A DNA stretch of 64,000 bases, from contig JACDQD010000105.1 of assembly GCA_019843655.1 (NCBI GenBank), positions 6,262,001-6,326,000 of the forward strand. The letters run 5' to 3'. Positions 12,284 to 25,800 of this stretch are shown in pieces (the first letter of the stretch is position 1; each line of letters begins with the position of its first letter). The notes below the pieces were generated by a model, which was given only the letters and a program-made list of their open reading frames with translations, did not search any database and had not been told where the DNA came from. The position numbers and the translations under genes are program-made. This DNA comes from Lethocerus indicus (taxonomy: Eukaryota > Arthropoda > Insecta > Hemiptera > Belostomatidae).

Positions 12284-13697
12284 TTGATTAAAATTTGAAG
12301 TAAGCTCATTGATATTTTAAAAATGTTTGCGGTATTACAGAGAATAGGCAATGTGTCCAGCAAGGGAGATTATACTACAAAGGCCGCGGCGTCCACTTCA
12401 ATAAATAACATTTTCGCCACCCAAAAATTCCGACTTCGCAAGAAAAAAACATACTGTAGCTTTTAATTGCCAAAAGCAAAAAGGGGGAGGACGTGGACTC
12501 GAAAGGGAGAGAGGGAGAGAGATAAATGACGAGGAAAAGAGAATGGGGACGGTGGGTGGTGTTCCTCCGCGCGGACGTCTTCCGCACAATGGGCCCTCCT
12601 CCTCTCTTCCTCACTTCTGGGGCCTCCCACTCGACCAAAAAGACCCCATTTTTTTCCTTTCCTCTTTTGATAATTTGAAAATAACACTGGGCGGCCGTCT
12701 TCCTGTTTTCCGGGCAAAGGACAATATCCCGGCTACCACGGGCCCTTTTGTTTCCCCCCCCCCACACCACCACTCCCGTTTCCTATTTTGGAACTCTCGG
12801 CCGGCAAACAACTCTCGGGCCTGATTTATACCGGGGGCCGGGGGAAAAACGAGTGGACCCTGTCCAGTGCCAAGGACAAAGACCAACGGCAAAGACGCCC
12901 CCGCCACCACCTCCCAGGATAAATCGCAATAACGGCAATTTCGGTCCTGGGGAGAGGTTCCGCTCCATCCGTCATTCTGCTCCGGTCGAGGTCGACCACT
13001 AAAGTTGAGTGACACGAGTCATCGAATATATGGATCGTCGGCTGTCCGTCATTGGGCACGGTGTGGAAGCGTTTAAAATAATTAACCTAACCGCCGGTAA
13101 TTCAAGGTAAGGCATTGTTTTTTGCCGGCATATTTAGTTGGGCGTTAGGAAAGTGTTTATAATAATGTGCCAGGAATACCTTTAAAATTGGTAAATTGTT
13201 ATGTTCATTGACTAAACTAGGGCCGTTTGCCCTTTTACTTACAGAATGACCAAAATTTATATTCATAGTTATATGCCCCGCACCTGTCTTAAACTGTACT
13301 TAAGAATACCTACGTATCTAAAAAAAACTACACCGAACAGAAAGGATTCTTAAAGAAATCCTGTTTTCTCACCCGGACATACTGTTTTCATATAGGCACA
13401 GTGGAGACAGAGAAACTATATTTCCGGCCACCACATCTGTATAAAATCGTGACGGGCTCATCCCTAGTTTAAAATCGGCGTTTAATATTTTCATTTCGTA
13501 AGCGAAACAATCTTTACCGCCCAAATAAAAACCCCCCGCCTATACTACCGAGGACAATAAAAAAGTCGTAGACCTTTCCCCTGGGGAAACGACTGTTTGG
13601 AGAAAGAAATTCAAAAAAACTGTGGTGGAGGGGGGAGTTAAGTGCTCAAATATGAAAAATAAAAAAAGCCGAGGCCCCGGCGGGCGGTAGGGTGAAC

Positions 13698-13722
13698 GGG
13701 GAGTGCGGGGTGGGGGGTGGGG
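13698..13722 (+). other. Canonical G-quadruplex motif
   Basis: Four G-runs of 4, 4, 6 and 4 guanines are separated by loops of 5, 1 and 1 bases, which meets the usual intramolecular quadruplex rule with short loops. A GTCGGC hexamer array follows at about 13727-13745. Formation in the cell is not shown. Confidence 0.6.
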
Positions 13723-15261
13723 CGTCGCGTCGGCGTCGGCGTCGGCCCCATTACCGACCCCCATACCCCATACCCTGCTACCAAACAACTTCTTCCAGCG
13801 ATACTACAAACGGCTGGTGCACACGCGGACAAAGAATTTCCTCATAAATTAGACCGATTTTTCGTTAGGGCGGAAATCTATACCACCCTCCCCCCCATCC
13901 CGTACTGTACGGGATACGGTACGGAACGTGCCCACTCCACTCCCCCGTGTTTTCCGTTTATTTTCGAAAAAAAGAAAAGTCATGGGGCCGTAACTTATAT
14001 CTTCTCCGGTAAATATTGCCCCCTTTAATATTAATTCCCGGGTATTAGCACCCGTCTTGTTCATTTCGCTAAGGCACCGGGTGGAAAGTTTGGAAATGTC
14101 TGTGGCGCGGATCCGAAAACGTGTTCGCTTCTCTTCTTTAGTCCTGCTTTAGATCAGTTTGCTATTTCACTGCAGTCATAGATGAACTATTGAATTAGTT
14201 TGAAAAATGCTACTGTTTTACATATTGAAAGGGTATTTGATTTGAATAAATTACACTTGTTTGGTCTAAATTCGTAAACGTTGGGGGGAGGGGGAAGAAA
14301 ATTGGAAAATGAATTAAGCTAAATTCTTTCGAAATGCTCCCAAGATGCTTTTTCTATTTAATAATGTTGTTTTATTAAAGTAGTATTTGTGACTTTAAGA
14401 CCCTGCATAACTCCATTGGCACTGTAACAATAACTTTCTGCGGTCAACAGACGCGACTGTATATTGAACTATACAAAGAACAGAGAACAATCCCACAAAA
14501 ACAATCTCAGCAGTACAATCCCAGCAGTAATCTGGACCCGATGAAAAAAAACTATTAAACTTTATAGCATGATTGTAAATCAGTTTAAGAAAGCCTTCCC
14601 AAATAAACAGGAATAACTCGGACTCCCACCAAATGACTGGGCATAAATGGCACTGACCAGGTTGCGCCATATAAACGATAAAGTTGGCAAATGAATGAAA
14701 TTACGGTCCATCGTCAGGGAGCTGACTCAACTATCGGCGGCAAGGAGTGATCGATAGTCGAAGTCCGCCATTTTTATTTATGAATCTTACAAGAGTTTAA
14801 AAGGAATAATAATTTATATGGATACATTTCGTTTAAAACATAGACTGCATATTAAGATGGAAAAGGGGGGCAACGTACCACCGTATTTCAGCGGTGGACA
14901 AAAACTGAAAGATCGCCAATTCGATAAACATATACAAACGGGAATGAAACTCTGGCGGTAATTTGAAGAAGGTCGAAATTCACAGGCAGCTATAAAAGTT
15001 CCAAACTATAAATATGAATATTTTTATTCGTTCTCCAATTTTATTCTGGTACACGGAGAAGGTGAATCAATAGCGAGGAAAATGCAATACTGGAAGGGGG
15101 GAGCCGGTGTAAGTACGACAGATGGCGGTGGGACCCCCCCCCACACCAAGCCTCAACCGAAGAGTTCAACCCCGATGCCTCGGTGCACCAATTGAGGCTC
15201 ATGAGTGGGAATCAAGCTAATTTAAGAAGGAACAGACCGTCCACACCAGCCGAACCTACAC

Positions 15262-15310
15262 GAAGACACCGAAATGATAACCAGAAGATGACGATAGTTT
15301 GGTGAAAAAC
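15262..15310 (+). repeat. Possible retroelement terminal fragment
   Basis: AACCAGAAGATGACGATAG followed by TTTGGTGAAAAAC loosely follows the pattern of a CTGAAGATG-type word, a short stem and GAAAC that is common at ends of Penelope-like elements. Only one copy is seen in the window and the match is weak. Confidence 0.15.
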
Positions 15311-16218
15311 GGCCGTTCCTCAATTCGGCCTATTCACTTGTTTTTCGCCTAATTGTAATTTTAATTCACTAAATTGTCGCCTGTATTGTAATACTAGTAC
15401 ATAATAGAGATGTCGAAAGCAGTTGTTTTTGTTATTGTTACATTTTGGATAGAAGCAAAGCACAATATCGGTGTATGCAGGTATCAGACTAAAGGGATAG
15501 ACTATGTTCTCTACTGGATCCTTTTCTTCGCGTCATATTGCTCGAATCCCTCACTTAGGACAGGTGTGTCGCACTTGATCGAATCCCACCCAGTGTTTTC
15601 CCAGTTATAAAACACCGAACAATTTTATTCTACACATAGATAGCGGAGTTATTCAAGAGCCTACTACAGGGCTGAGCATCCGGTTTGAACTGTTAGAATT
15701 GTAATAATATTTTAGGACGTAATCCTTAGAAACCTCTCGAAACAGTGAATTATATCCGTTGTTATAAAACTAATTAGTCCAGGATTAATATAACAGCGAG
15801 GTACTTATTAGAATATCTTACTGGCAAGAACAGCCAGTATAACACGCCCCAGGGAAGAAGATTTCTATTGCGATATGTTAAGTCCGGACAGCCTGTTTTT
15901 AACTTTCGAATTTCATATTCTATGAACTGCTATAGTGAAAGCGCGAGCGATTGAATTAAAAAATTACGCGTCGCTTCTTTTCAATTATGGCGGGAACAAA
16001 ATCGTTATCGTGGAAAATATATCGGAAGTCGGTCTAAAAATAAAATCGAAATAAAACTAATACTTCCGATATCGGGGCGCATCTGATAAAAGGGGAGGGG
16101 GCGCAGACTCCAGTGGGGTGAAAACAATATACAATAAATTTATTCTTTTGAGAAGGGCGGGAGGGAGCTGGGCCAGCTGGTAGGGCCCATTGAAAATCAC
16201 GACCCATTCATAATGTCC

Positions 16219-16237
16219 AACAATAATTATTATTGTT
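16219..16237. repeat. Perfect AT palindrome, 9-bp arms
   Basis: AACAATAAT and ATTATTGTT flank a single T. It lies in a CpG-rich block and contains tandem homeodomain-like ATTA cores. Confidence 0.5.
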
Positions 16238-18912
16238 AGGCCATTGTCGGGGGCGAGGGGTCCTGGGCGGGGAGGGGGGGTCCACGCGCCGCTTAGGGCC
16301 GACACCTGGCCCGCTCCCCCTCCGACCGAACTTCCCACAGATTCAACCGTCCCGGCATAAAACGGCCAGGAGTTAACTAGAGTTTCATATCCAGTGGGGC
16401 GTTGCGCCCCTTCCCTTTGGCCCTGAGTCCGACAATGCCGGTAATCGGATCCAGCGGGATCCCTCGCGTCGATAACGGATCATCGGACCGGCGGCCCCCG
16501 CCTCTGTCGGTCGCAATGTTTGGATAATGCTCTACACAATATCGCGCTTCGTACAATACTGTGGGTTAACTGGATAAAGAGTATTTTCTACTGAGACTCC
16601 CAACATTGCTAGCACCTAGAGATCCCGACCAATAGTACTTCGAACCCCCGGTATGTTTCAAATCACACCGTTCACCACGACAGCTGAAGAATGTTTAAAA
16701 TCCCGGTTCCTAATGTTCCATTTCCGCCTCGTCCTAATTCACTCGTTGAAATCCTCTCCTCTGTTACCCATCCATTATCGCCCTCCCCCCAGAGATGTTC
16801 TCTGTCTGCTCCCGGGATACATGTCAAAGTGCCATCACTGGGCGGCTTCGATATCGAGAGAAATAGGCGGAAAAATAACATTCAACGACTGTTCTTATAA
16901 CTTGTAAGCCCGACAAGCCGCTTTAATGAGGACACGCCGGGACGACGCGTTGGAGGTCCACGTCTTAAGGTTAAGGTCGGGCCTATCCCAACTACAGTTT
17001 AAAAGACCCGGAAGTATGCGTCAGCCGCACAGCGACATTCGACCTTAAACGTCACCAAACTAAATACACTCAAAACCGCCAATTCATTTCACTCCTATGC
17101 AACTAGGACTTTCTCCCCGCTAAGCTCGCAGAATGATAAAGAGGAATTCGTTCCAACTATAATGCCGAAATGCCACTGAGCTATGGTCCAAATATAAAAC
17201 CGCTTATTTGTGATAATCAATTATTAGTAGCGTTACAAAGGGACTTGATATCTTTTTACACAATTTAATTCCACACCACTATGTCTTCACTCACACACTC
17301 GTCTAAAGGGACTTCTCTTTACAATTAATTAGAGAGTACAATTAATTACAAACAAATCGCCGTACGACATTTGAGTTATTGGATTGTAGGTGGGAATCGG
17401 TGGAAATCCGGAAGGACAGCGGAGTTAAGGAGACGCGGAAAATGCGAAATACGCAGTAACGGCCCGGGCAGGACAAGGAAAAATGGGGGGGGGGGGAAGA
17501 TTACATTATGGGAGGGAAACGTGACTGAGAGGTGGAAGCCGAGCCGGGCGCTGCTACTCGGCAATTAGTTCAAGTCTCAGATCTGCGAAATATACCTCGA
17601 GACTCGAAGCTCACGACTCCAAATTGACTCTGACAAATTACAAAGTCGATTGCGAGAGCCGAAGAAATGTATTCCGGGTTTAAACAAGAAGTAGGCAGAG
17701 TTATAGCATTAGAAATATATTTGTTATTAAATTCTGTATCCGAAGGTGAATATATACATAAACTTTTTCCTTTAGTAATACACTGCTACAATGATATTTC
17801 CAGTTAAGCACTATCTCACATAGGATACAAGTCATTTAACGAAAAATCAATTCCACCCTTTGGCTTCAACGCTGTCATCCAACCCCAATACGCATTTATT
17901 TTTGTGAAAAATAGAAAAGAAAAATTTGAAGTCGACAAACATAGCGAAAAGAGAGTTTTCGCAGCATAGTTTTGTATGTGATGTTTTGTATATGATGCCC
18001 GTGGCAGATTAATAATAATCACTTGTTATAAGACCGCGTACATTTTCATTTTTCCTTAGTTTTCATCAGTAGGATAGGTTAAAAAATCGAATCTGTAGAT
18101 AGCATTAAGCGTCGCGTTAAATCCGAAAGAAGTAGGGGCCCGCCAAAGGTAGCGGAAGCGGACTCAGCGGCTTATTCTAATAAGAGTCGGGAGGGTGAAA
18201 GGAGGGTGGTGGGAGGGGGAGGACCAGAGATAAGTCGTGTAGGGCGCACGTAGTGTGTATTGATTTGTAGAGGAGGGAGGGGAGGAGGGGGGCGCTCACA
18301 AGAGGGCCATGAGGCAGCGAGGGGGACTTAAAGGTAGAGAAGAGTCTGCTCTCCCTTACACGGGCTAGGTACAAGTAGGAGGGCGAGGGCTAGAGGGGAG
18401 ACGAGGGGGAGACGGGCGGCCAAGGTGGAAGAAATCCATAATGAAAGGAGGGAGAGAGAGAGAGCGAGAGAGAAGTGGGCCGACAATAAAAGATGGCGCA
18501 TCGTGTGAGAGGGGGGGGGCGATCAACCTGTGAGGGGTCGGAGGAGGAGGAAAGGTGTCAACGTAAATCGATGAGAGATGAGTGGGAAGAGAAGAGAGTG
18601 GAAGGGGGTTGAATGAGGGGGGGGGGAGGGATAAAGGTGCTCCCCAGGTGCTACACACAACATGGCCGTTCTTAACACCCCCTCCCCACCCAAACGCGCT
18701 ACCTGCCCACTCACCGGCTACTGTTACCTGTCTCAAACACCACCTGATATAGACAACACACTCCCAGTCGAAATTAATAAATATCCCCCCGAGGGTCTAT
18801 ATTCAATATAATATAAAATATGTTCAACTTATTGTAGTGTATTTTTGGCGATCCTCGAGGGCTAGCTATAGTCATTACCACCCTGTCGGTAATTCAGTGA
18901 AGAATTTGGAAT

Positions 18913-19035
18913 CCTGATGATGGAACCGGTATGGTTCCCAAACAGCCCCCGGGGGAGACAACACCCGGGAGGACCCCAGAAGGAAAAGGGCAAAAAGCCT
19001 CCCACAGCAAGAATCTCGGACTAACAGGGGGTGGT
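18913..19035 (+). repeat. R1 dispersed repeat, copy 3 (3' truncated)
   Basis: This copy keeps the start CCTGATGATGGAACCGGTAT, with CTGATGA at 18914-18920, a GGAACC/GGTTCC stem at 18922-18927 and 18933-18938, and CAAAC in place of GAAAC. CAACACCCGGGAGGACCCC, AAGGAAAAGGGC and CTAACAGGGGGT follow. It lacks the CCGGAAGTTAG end of copies 1, 4 and 5. Confidence 0.7.
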
Positions 19036-20471
19036 AATAAAAGTATAACATATCAGTCTGGATTTAGGGCATTAAAATGAGAAAAATGAGTATTTGAATA
19101 CATAGTGGTGTCTAACATTCCTTTGAAATACTCAATATTTACAGATTGCATATATTCATATAGCAAAGGTACGAAGTGTGACAATACTGTGGTGACTTGA
19201 ACCGACACGCCAAGGTGTTGACAGAATATTAACATGGAGTGGAAATAGCTCGCTGTATCAATATGATCGGTATCGGTGACGATGAAAACAGATGTACAAA
19301 CTAGGCGTACAGACAATCGTACGAGCGATGACAAGCAGCACCAAACAGAAACGAGAAATAAAGACAAGGCAAATTCGAACCACATAATTTACATCGCTAA
19401 CATTATCAATGGTGGCGTCCTATCAATTAGAGTGTAGAGGAAACACGCCTCGACAGGCAACAGGCAGGTCGAAACAAATGTTTGGAGTTTGACCTAAAAA
19501 CAAACGATGGCACCGCAAGTTACGCCAAAACTCGCCCTAGAGCCAGGACTGGAAAAAGATCCTTAAGCCAAAACCTTATAGCTGCGAGGTGGTTTTCGAA
19601 ATTTTAATGGAACTGTTTAAATGAAAACAGTATATAGTTTTATATAACTGCCAGGAGAGTCAATCAATACGGTAATATGGTTTTTATATACTCGCATCGC
19701 TTTTCCTGTTGTTTCATGAATTCTTTCTCTGACTGAAACACTGAGCCGGTTTGGGATATTCGTTTTCACTTCTTTGTCGAAGTGAAAACTTTACTCCCAA
19801 GGGAATTAATCCTGAAGGGGAAAGAAGTCGAGTCTGTACTGGGTGGGGGGAGGTGCGATGTACTAGCCAAAGTTTCCAAAGGTATGGAAAACTTTCACTT
19901 GTCATTACGTGGAGTCAAATTTCGCGGTGAAGGAAAAGTTAAAAGATATGTGGAAAAAATCAGGAATCGGGACAAGGAATTCTTTGCCGCCGTAAGATAA
20001 TCATTTAAGCGATCGGTCAAGAGTATAGCTTGGGATTATGCCGAAATATTGATAATAAGTACACTGGAGTTTAATATGCTCCTTTCGTTTGAATCAATTG
20101 ATCAAGTCCTGCTGAATTACTTCTTTCTCAAGAAACCGCTTTCATTATATCTGGGCATTTTATCTATTGTTTCCGCGTAACGAAATTTTCCTTCAAATTT
20201 GCATCCGATTGTCGGACTCATTGATTAACCCATCAGATCGACACAACAGCTTGTCCTTTTAAATATGCAACGACCTCGTAAATTGTACAATCGCAATCAT
20301 TGTTAGAGGTCGACAGACAAGCACTGGCGTCCCCTCTAACCCGGGAACATAATCCTCGCGTGTCCTGATTCCTGCCGACATGACCGCCTCCAACCCGACA
20401 ATAATACCAGTCAACCCCGAGTAAACAAAACCGAACCATATCGGGAAGCGTTAGGAACAACCCACTGGAGA

Positions 20472-20498
20472 CAGTCATAAAACATGATTTTATGACTG
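20472..20498. repeat. Perfect 11-bp hairpin
   Basis: CAGTCATAAAA and TTTTATGACTG flank a 5-base CATGA loop. The arm resembles a caudal-type TTTATG site present in both orientations. The stem is too short for a microRNA precursor. Confidence 0.6.
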
Positions 20499-22034
20499 GA
20501 CGAGAGAGAAATATATTCCAACCCGAAGTAACGGAAGATGCGAATCCCCACTGTAGACCACATCGGTTTACTGATAAAACAATCTATACGAGGTAATTTA
20601 ATGTTTTTAAAAAGAACATTCCCTGTATTGATGAAACAGGGAAGGGATGCTAGCACACAATAAACAGCGTAATATCGGTAAAATAAAATATTTTTATTTA
20701 ATAATTTAATACCTCCATTAAGTTTATACCGACGGATTATTAAGTTAACAAATAATATGCTAAATAAATATTAATCAACTTACTAACCTAGATGTTTTCC
20801 TGTATTCAATATTTAATCGATAGTGGATTATTTATTCAAAAAAATATATTTAAACAATATACGTGGAACGGTTAAATCATTATTATTACCGTTATACAAT
20901 CTTCACGAGACCTGTTTTTAACTCCACAAATAAACAATCGGCAAAGACCATATTGAGGATTCAGTAAATAGAGCTGAACATCGGTGATGTAACCGTGACT
21001 GACATCAGAGGCTCCCCTTACATAGGCTGGCAGCCATACTAGTTGTCGACTGTTGAGAATTACTGACATTTAGATTTTAAGCCTAGAAAAAATCTTCATT
21101 TCAAAGAGTAGTTATACGGAGACCGGATTTATTCTAAGGATCTTGGCGAGGAGGGAACATTTAAGTTCTTTCTTCTTTATTAACCATGAACAGAAAACTG
21201 TTCATAATCAAGAGTGTCCACGTGACGATTCCAAACATTCGATCGACGCATCGAAGTTCAAAATTTTTTTCAGTGGGGACCGAGCTATATCAAAACATAT
21301 TGAAATAATAATAAAGTTTGAATACAGCCTTCTAATGTTGTAACATTAGTGGTTTAATCCTCAGAGCCCTCCTCACCATTTACTGAAAATTGATCCCTCG
21401 GTTAATCCGTCTCGGTGTAAATGCGATACCCCACTACATGTCGGTCGTTTTACGTCATTACTGGAAGTATCCGATTACCCCTGCGGTCGCTACTCAAAGC
21501 ACAACCGAGGCCGAGAGGAAGATGTACTGATCGCATGCAGAACCTATGTCCTAATTTATAGAGCGCACACGGAGAATGCACATTACAGAGCACAAATCTA
21601 ATCACAATAATTTGCTCAAATCGCAAACAGGAAGCAGCCAATAGGAGGTCATTTCAAGCGTCAAACAACATATACAAAACTCTCCATCGGTCTTAAAAAT
21701 TCACACATAATTTGAAACACCATTCACGTAGGCTATTTAACATATATTTAAGTTTTATAGGTCCACTCACACATTCACTTCACAACTCGCTTATCTCAAA
21801 TATCATATAGAGCCCATCTATTTGAATTTATTGTCCCGCACTATAATAACTAATAAATATATAAATCTGAAACATTCATGTAATCCTAAATATTACGGGC
21901 AGATTGTTGTTATAGCGCCCAAACGTGGGTTTATAACCCTGGAATATATTTGGAGCACAGCCCGTACCTAATACGTCCCCAGCAAGTGGTCTTTTTCATC
22001 AGAACATGTTTTCATTTGGCGGCCAGAGATTGGG

Positions 22035-22463
22035 CTAAATCCGTGCGGTGGACTGTCCGGGGCCTATAAATCCGTGAGGTCCGCCCCTATCGTAATTAAA
22101 CTGAGGGGCGGCAATTAGGCTAAGATTGTAAACTGTTTCTACGGCGGGTGCGGGCGGGGGGGAGCGGGTAGGGGCACAGATTCTATCTCCGGGGGTGGCA
22201 TTACCTGGAGAGTGTTCCTTTATTAGGAGGGCGGCCACCCAGCCAGAAACACTGATAACGCCGCCGCTGCCGCCCCCGCCCCCACAGCTACCTGGACCCG
22301 CACCCCCACCAGTATCCTTCTTAGTTGATGATGTCATAAAGATAACATGTTCCCCGAGAGCCGTAAAACTCCTTACAACTAAGTATTGTCCCTCGGACCC
22401 TCCTCCCTTATTAAGGAAAAGAACAGGGGCCGCGCCCTGATAGCCACCTACCTCCATTGTCAA
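22035..22463 (-). CDS. Unrecognised 142-codon open frame in a CpG-dense block
   Basis: The product is not recognised. The predicted 142-residue protein has a glycine-rich centre (about residues 52-68) and a short Pro/Ala-rich stretch near residues 100-108, with otherwise balanced composition. GC-rich DNA has few stops, and a plus-strand frame covers part of the same block, so openness alone is weak evidence. A donor-like CCAGGTAATG lies inside, around codons 88-90. I see no clear acceptor, core promoter or poly(A) signal. The block may equally be a regulatory element with CpG and AATTA cores. Confidence 0.12.
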   Translation of the reverse strand: MTMEVGGYQGAAPVLFLNKGGGSEGQYLVVRSFTALGEHVIFMTSSTKKDTGGGAGPGSCGGGGGSGGVISVSGWVAALLIKEHSPGNATPGDRICAPTRSPPPAPAVETVYNLSLIAAPQFNYDRGGPHGFIGPGQSTARI

Positions 22464-22840
22464 CGCTAGGTCTTTTCTCTAACAAGAATTTCAATAAGTA
22501 AAATGAAAATATCGGCCCAATTGATTTATAATCTTCAATCGTCGGGTATACTTATTAAAAAACGAATCGCCTAAGGCCGAAGCCTACTTTTTAGAATTTT
22601 TCGACATAAAAATGTCAATTAAATTTATAATCAGAAACGGGAACAAGATAAGTTGTTCGCATTCATGGAAACAACCCTTGATTGGGCGTGAAATCCCATG
22701 CGCTGCCTATAAACCGGATACAGTACATCATTTCGTGTACTATGCAACGCTCGATCCTCATGAAGTGAAGGGACGACGAAAATTCCGGTGCCAATTAGAA
22801 GACAGAAAAAATTGAAAAGTTAATTTTTCATCCCAGCGCT

Positions 22841-22860
22841 GATCAAAGTACAGATCAAAG
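22841..22860 (+). promoter_or_regulatory. Tandem pair of TCF/Pangolin-type sites
   Basis: GATCAAAGT occurs twice at 12-bp spacing, at 22841-22849 and 22853-22861. The complement, CTTTGATC, matches the core of the TCF/LEF (Pangolin) site used in Wnt response. It may be a Wnt-responsive element or a chance direct repeat. Confidence 0.3.
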
Positions 22861-25800
22861 TGGGAAAAGGCTCTCCGTTTCTCATTTTTCAACAGATTTA
22901 ATTGATAGAATTGGCAAGATTTCAGTTGTCGCGACGTGAGGACCGCGTCTGGGGCCGGGGCGTGGGCGGCAGCGGAATCAAACGGACCGCTAGGAAAATT
23001 AATTCGCGGCATTTTCCCGACTAATTTACCGGAATGGGAGGACGTGCCCGGCAAAAGTGAACGTTTTCATTTGTCCTCCCTAGCGCACCTCTCCGCAGAC
23101 ACCGTAGACCGGTGGACTTTTTTTATTCCCGGGGTTCATTTTTTATTTAGCTTTTTTCCCGAAGCTATTTGTATCTTGGCCGAGTAATTTTTCAGGCATA
23201 ACGAGTTCAGACCCGCGAAGGGCCGCGTTGGAAATTATTATTACGGGAAGACCGGTTCAAATAAACAGAAAATAGAACACATGATTTTTTTTTGTACGCG
23301 GGTCGACTCGTTCGTTGAAAGCTTGTAGATTCTGATTTTATGGGTTAAGATCCAGAGATGCATGTACTAAAGAAATAAACTAAATATTCTTCCTTTCCGG
23401 AAAATTCTTCCTTGTTCCGGGTCCAGTTGATTAAAAATGGATCTCGCATAACTTGAGAAAAATTACGGATTCAACAACTTAGTCCTATTGCGTTGAAATG
23501 CTATTGATAAAGATGGTTGAAACAAAATTAAATTAATAAACCAACCAACTCGTTTCAGTTTAGTACCATTTAACTCGAATGAAATATTTGAAAAATCGTT
23601 TATCCGAGAAAGCAATTCGAGGATCCCACATTAGTATGTATATTATGGGACTTGGGATCAAATAATAATAGCCAGGGAGCGATAAACGCGGCTTAGTTCC
23701 AATTTAATACCAATTACGGTCGGATGGAAGAGGGAAGGGGTGGCCCCACGCGAGACAAATTTAGATTCACGGGGGGTCTCAAGTCGACCCCCACCACCTG
23801 ACCCCACAGTCATTTCTAAAGGATGAGAAAAAAAAGAGGAGCGCGATGAGCGTAAAGAAGACGGACAAAAAAAAGAGTGAATTTCTCTTCCTTCTCCTCT
23901 GGCCGTGGACTAAACGTTCGGGCATAAAACACACTGGAAATAAAACACGGCAAAGCACTCTAAGTGAATTTGGTTGAAATGTGAAGGAATTTAATTCTTA
24001 CACCGGGAGCTCCGCGGGGAGACGACTGGGATAGCGGGGGGGGGGGCGAGGGAGGAAAGCGCCTCGACTCCTCCCCCTCTCGCCCTTTTCAGAAATGCTT
24101 TTTGGGGTCTGAGAGAGAGAGAGAGGGTGGGGGAGGGTGGGAGGGAGGAAGGAGGGTGGGAGAGAGTCTTTTTCGAGGCTTAATGGTAGCCGAGAGCCCA
24201 AGGCCCCGAATTGGAAACCATTAGATGTGATGAGAGAGCTCAAAGCTGAGCCCCCCTCCCACAACCCCGCACCAACACCGCCACCCGGCTTACACTATTG
24301 CTTGGATAAAACTCAATTCATCTCGCGTACAGGGCGCCTCAGCCCCGCCGATCGGGGGGTATACACATTTTGATTTTAAACCTCGGTCTCACTTTCCCCC
24401 ATTGAGTGTCCTCTAGGTTAAGGGAGGTCAGAAGTTCTAAAATAGTTTAACGTATTTACTATAGTTTGTATTGTACAACGTATTTTTTTCTGGCCCTGTC
24501 AACTTCTCATGATTGCGGATTATGCCATTCCCTCTACCCTGCAGAAACCTCTCTCACACCATCTTCCACCTGTGATTAGTCTCCTCTGACCTTGTAAATA
24601 ATTAAAACTCCAGTGGTGTTTGGCAAACCGGTCTGGCGAAAGACCTTCTCAGACCACTAAAAAGGTATTATAAAGAAGACATTGCTTTTTAAAATATCTA
24701 ATATTGCCGCCATCATCCCTGGAGTGCCTTTATACACACGACAAATAGAGAAACCGAAGTAAGACAAACAGAAAATTGCAGAGTGATGAAAGATCCACAG
24801 TGGGGTATTACTTAATTGAAGAAGAAGGTTTGAGAGGAATTCGACATTAGAAAAGAAATTATACTATTGAAACCCCCTCACCCCCAGACCTCTTTGTGGC
24901 CCGCCGGGAAACATTCAAGAAAGAAGGAAGAGAGGATCGAGAAAATCTCCGAATAGGAGGCGAAGGAAGAGGAATACCGTGAGTTTGAATGGGAAGGATA
25001 GAGAGAAGGCCGGTACGAAAAGGGAATTCGAGGGGGCGGGGGAGGGGGGTTGACGGATTCAATTGGTTTTAATCAATTCAGAGGGGGGTCGGGGGATGAA
25101 AAATTGTGCGAGATTCTTTGCGGGGGTTTCAACCCTTATTTCTCGGGTTGAAGGGGCTCCTCCTCGGGCCGCAGAATGGATCCCGACCAATCAATCACAC
25201 ACAGCCTCTTCCTCCGGCCGAAGCCGCTTCTCCCTCTAACCCCGGCATCTCTCTTCTCCGCCGGCTAATCAACGCCGATGCCCCTGCCCCATTTTATTTT
25301 TTCCCCCTCCGACAAATCCTTTTCTTCACCGCCAGGCCTTCTTATTTCCCCGATGTTTTTTCTTCTACCGATGATAATGTGCCGAGGTTATTGCGACCCC
25401 GCGTCCCTTCTTCACCGCTTTTCGCTTAACCCGAGAGGCTGGCAAATTTACTTGGGCATAAATTTATAATCAATAAATATAAAATAAACACGGTCCGCTA
25501 TTGTTTACGAGAAAAACACAAGTATCGGAATGTCCGACAGAATTAGATACAGAGAACAAAACAATAGAAACAGAACAAAAGAAATAGAGTCGATAATACA
25601 TTATTAGTTTAATAAAGTACATCGCTATCGGTGCTACAGTTATCTGTTGCCATAAAAAGCTTCAGACATATTGTAATCTAAGTACCGTGGGACAAAGCAA
25701 AGCCGTTCATCAAGGTTCTACGGTACGAAATTAACAAGCGATAATATCTCAGCGATATGAGAACATTCGGTAAACGTTGAGAGCGACCGTTTTTGATAAC

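Larger units (their letters stand above)
12284..18912. other. Non-coding stretch with GC-rich low-complexity blocks
   Basis: CpG-dense or pyrimidine-rich blocks lie at about 12540-13060, 13480-14060, 16060-16520 and 18180-18720. The last is strongly purine-rich on the plus strand, and its minus-strand frames have low-complexity Ser/Pro/Leu-rich translations. AT-rich DNA lies between. The many overlapping frames at 12375-13059 reflect few stop codons in GC-rich sequence; none resembles a known domain. GCCATTTTTA at 14767 is a lone Pho/YY1-like word. Confidence 0.5.

Noticed and set aside
12375..13059. Many overlapping frames of 60-134 codons on both strands
   Set aside because: The block is GC-rich and low in stop codons. 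Frames on opposite strands and in several phases at once indicate composition, not coding.
20472..20498. microRNA precursor
   Set aside because: An 11-bp arm with a 5-base loop is far shorter than the roughly 22-bp duplex needed, and flanking bases do not extend the stem. The same applies to the hairpins at 39525, 42971 and 53836.
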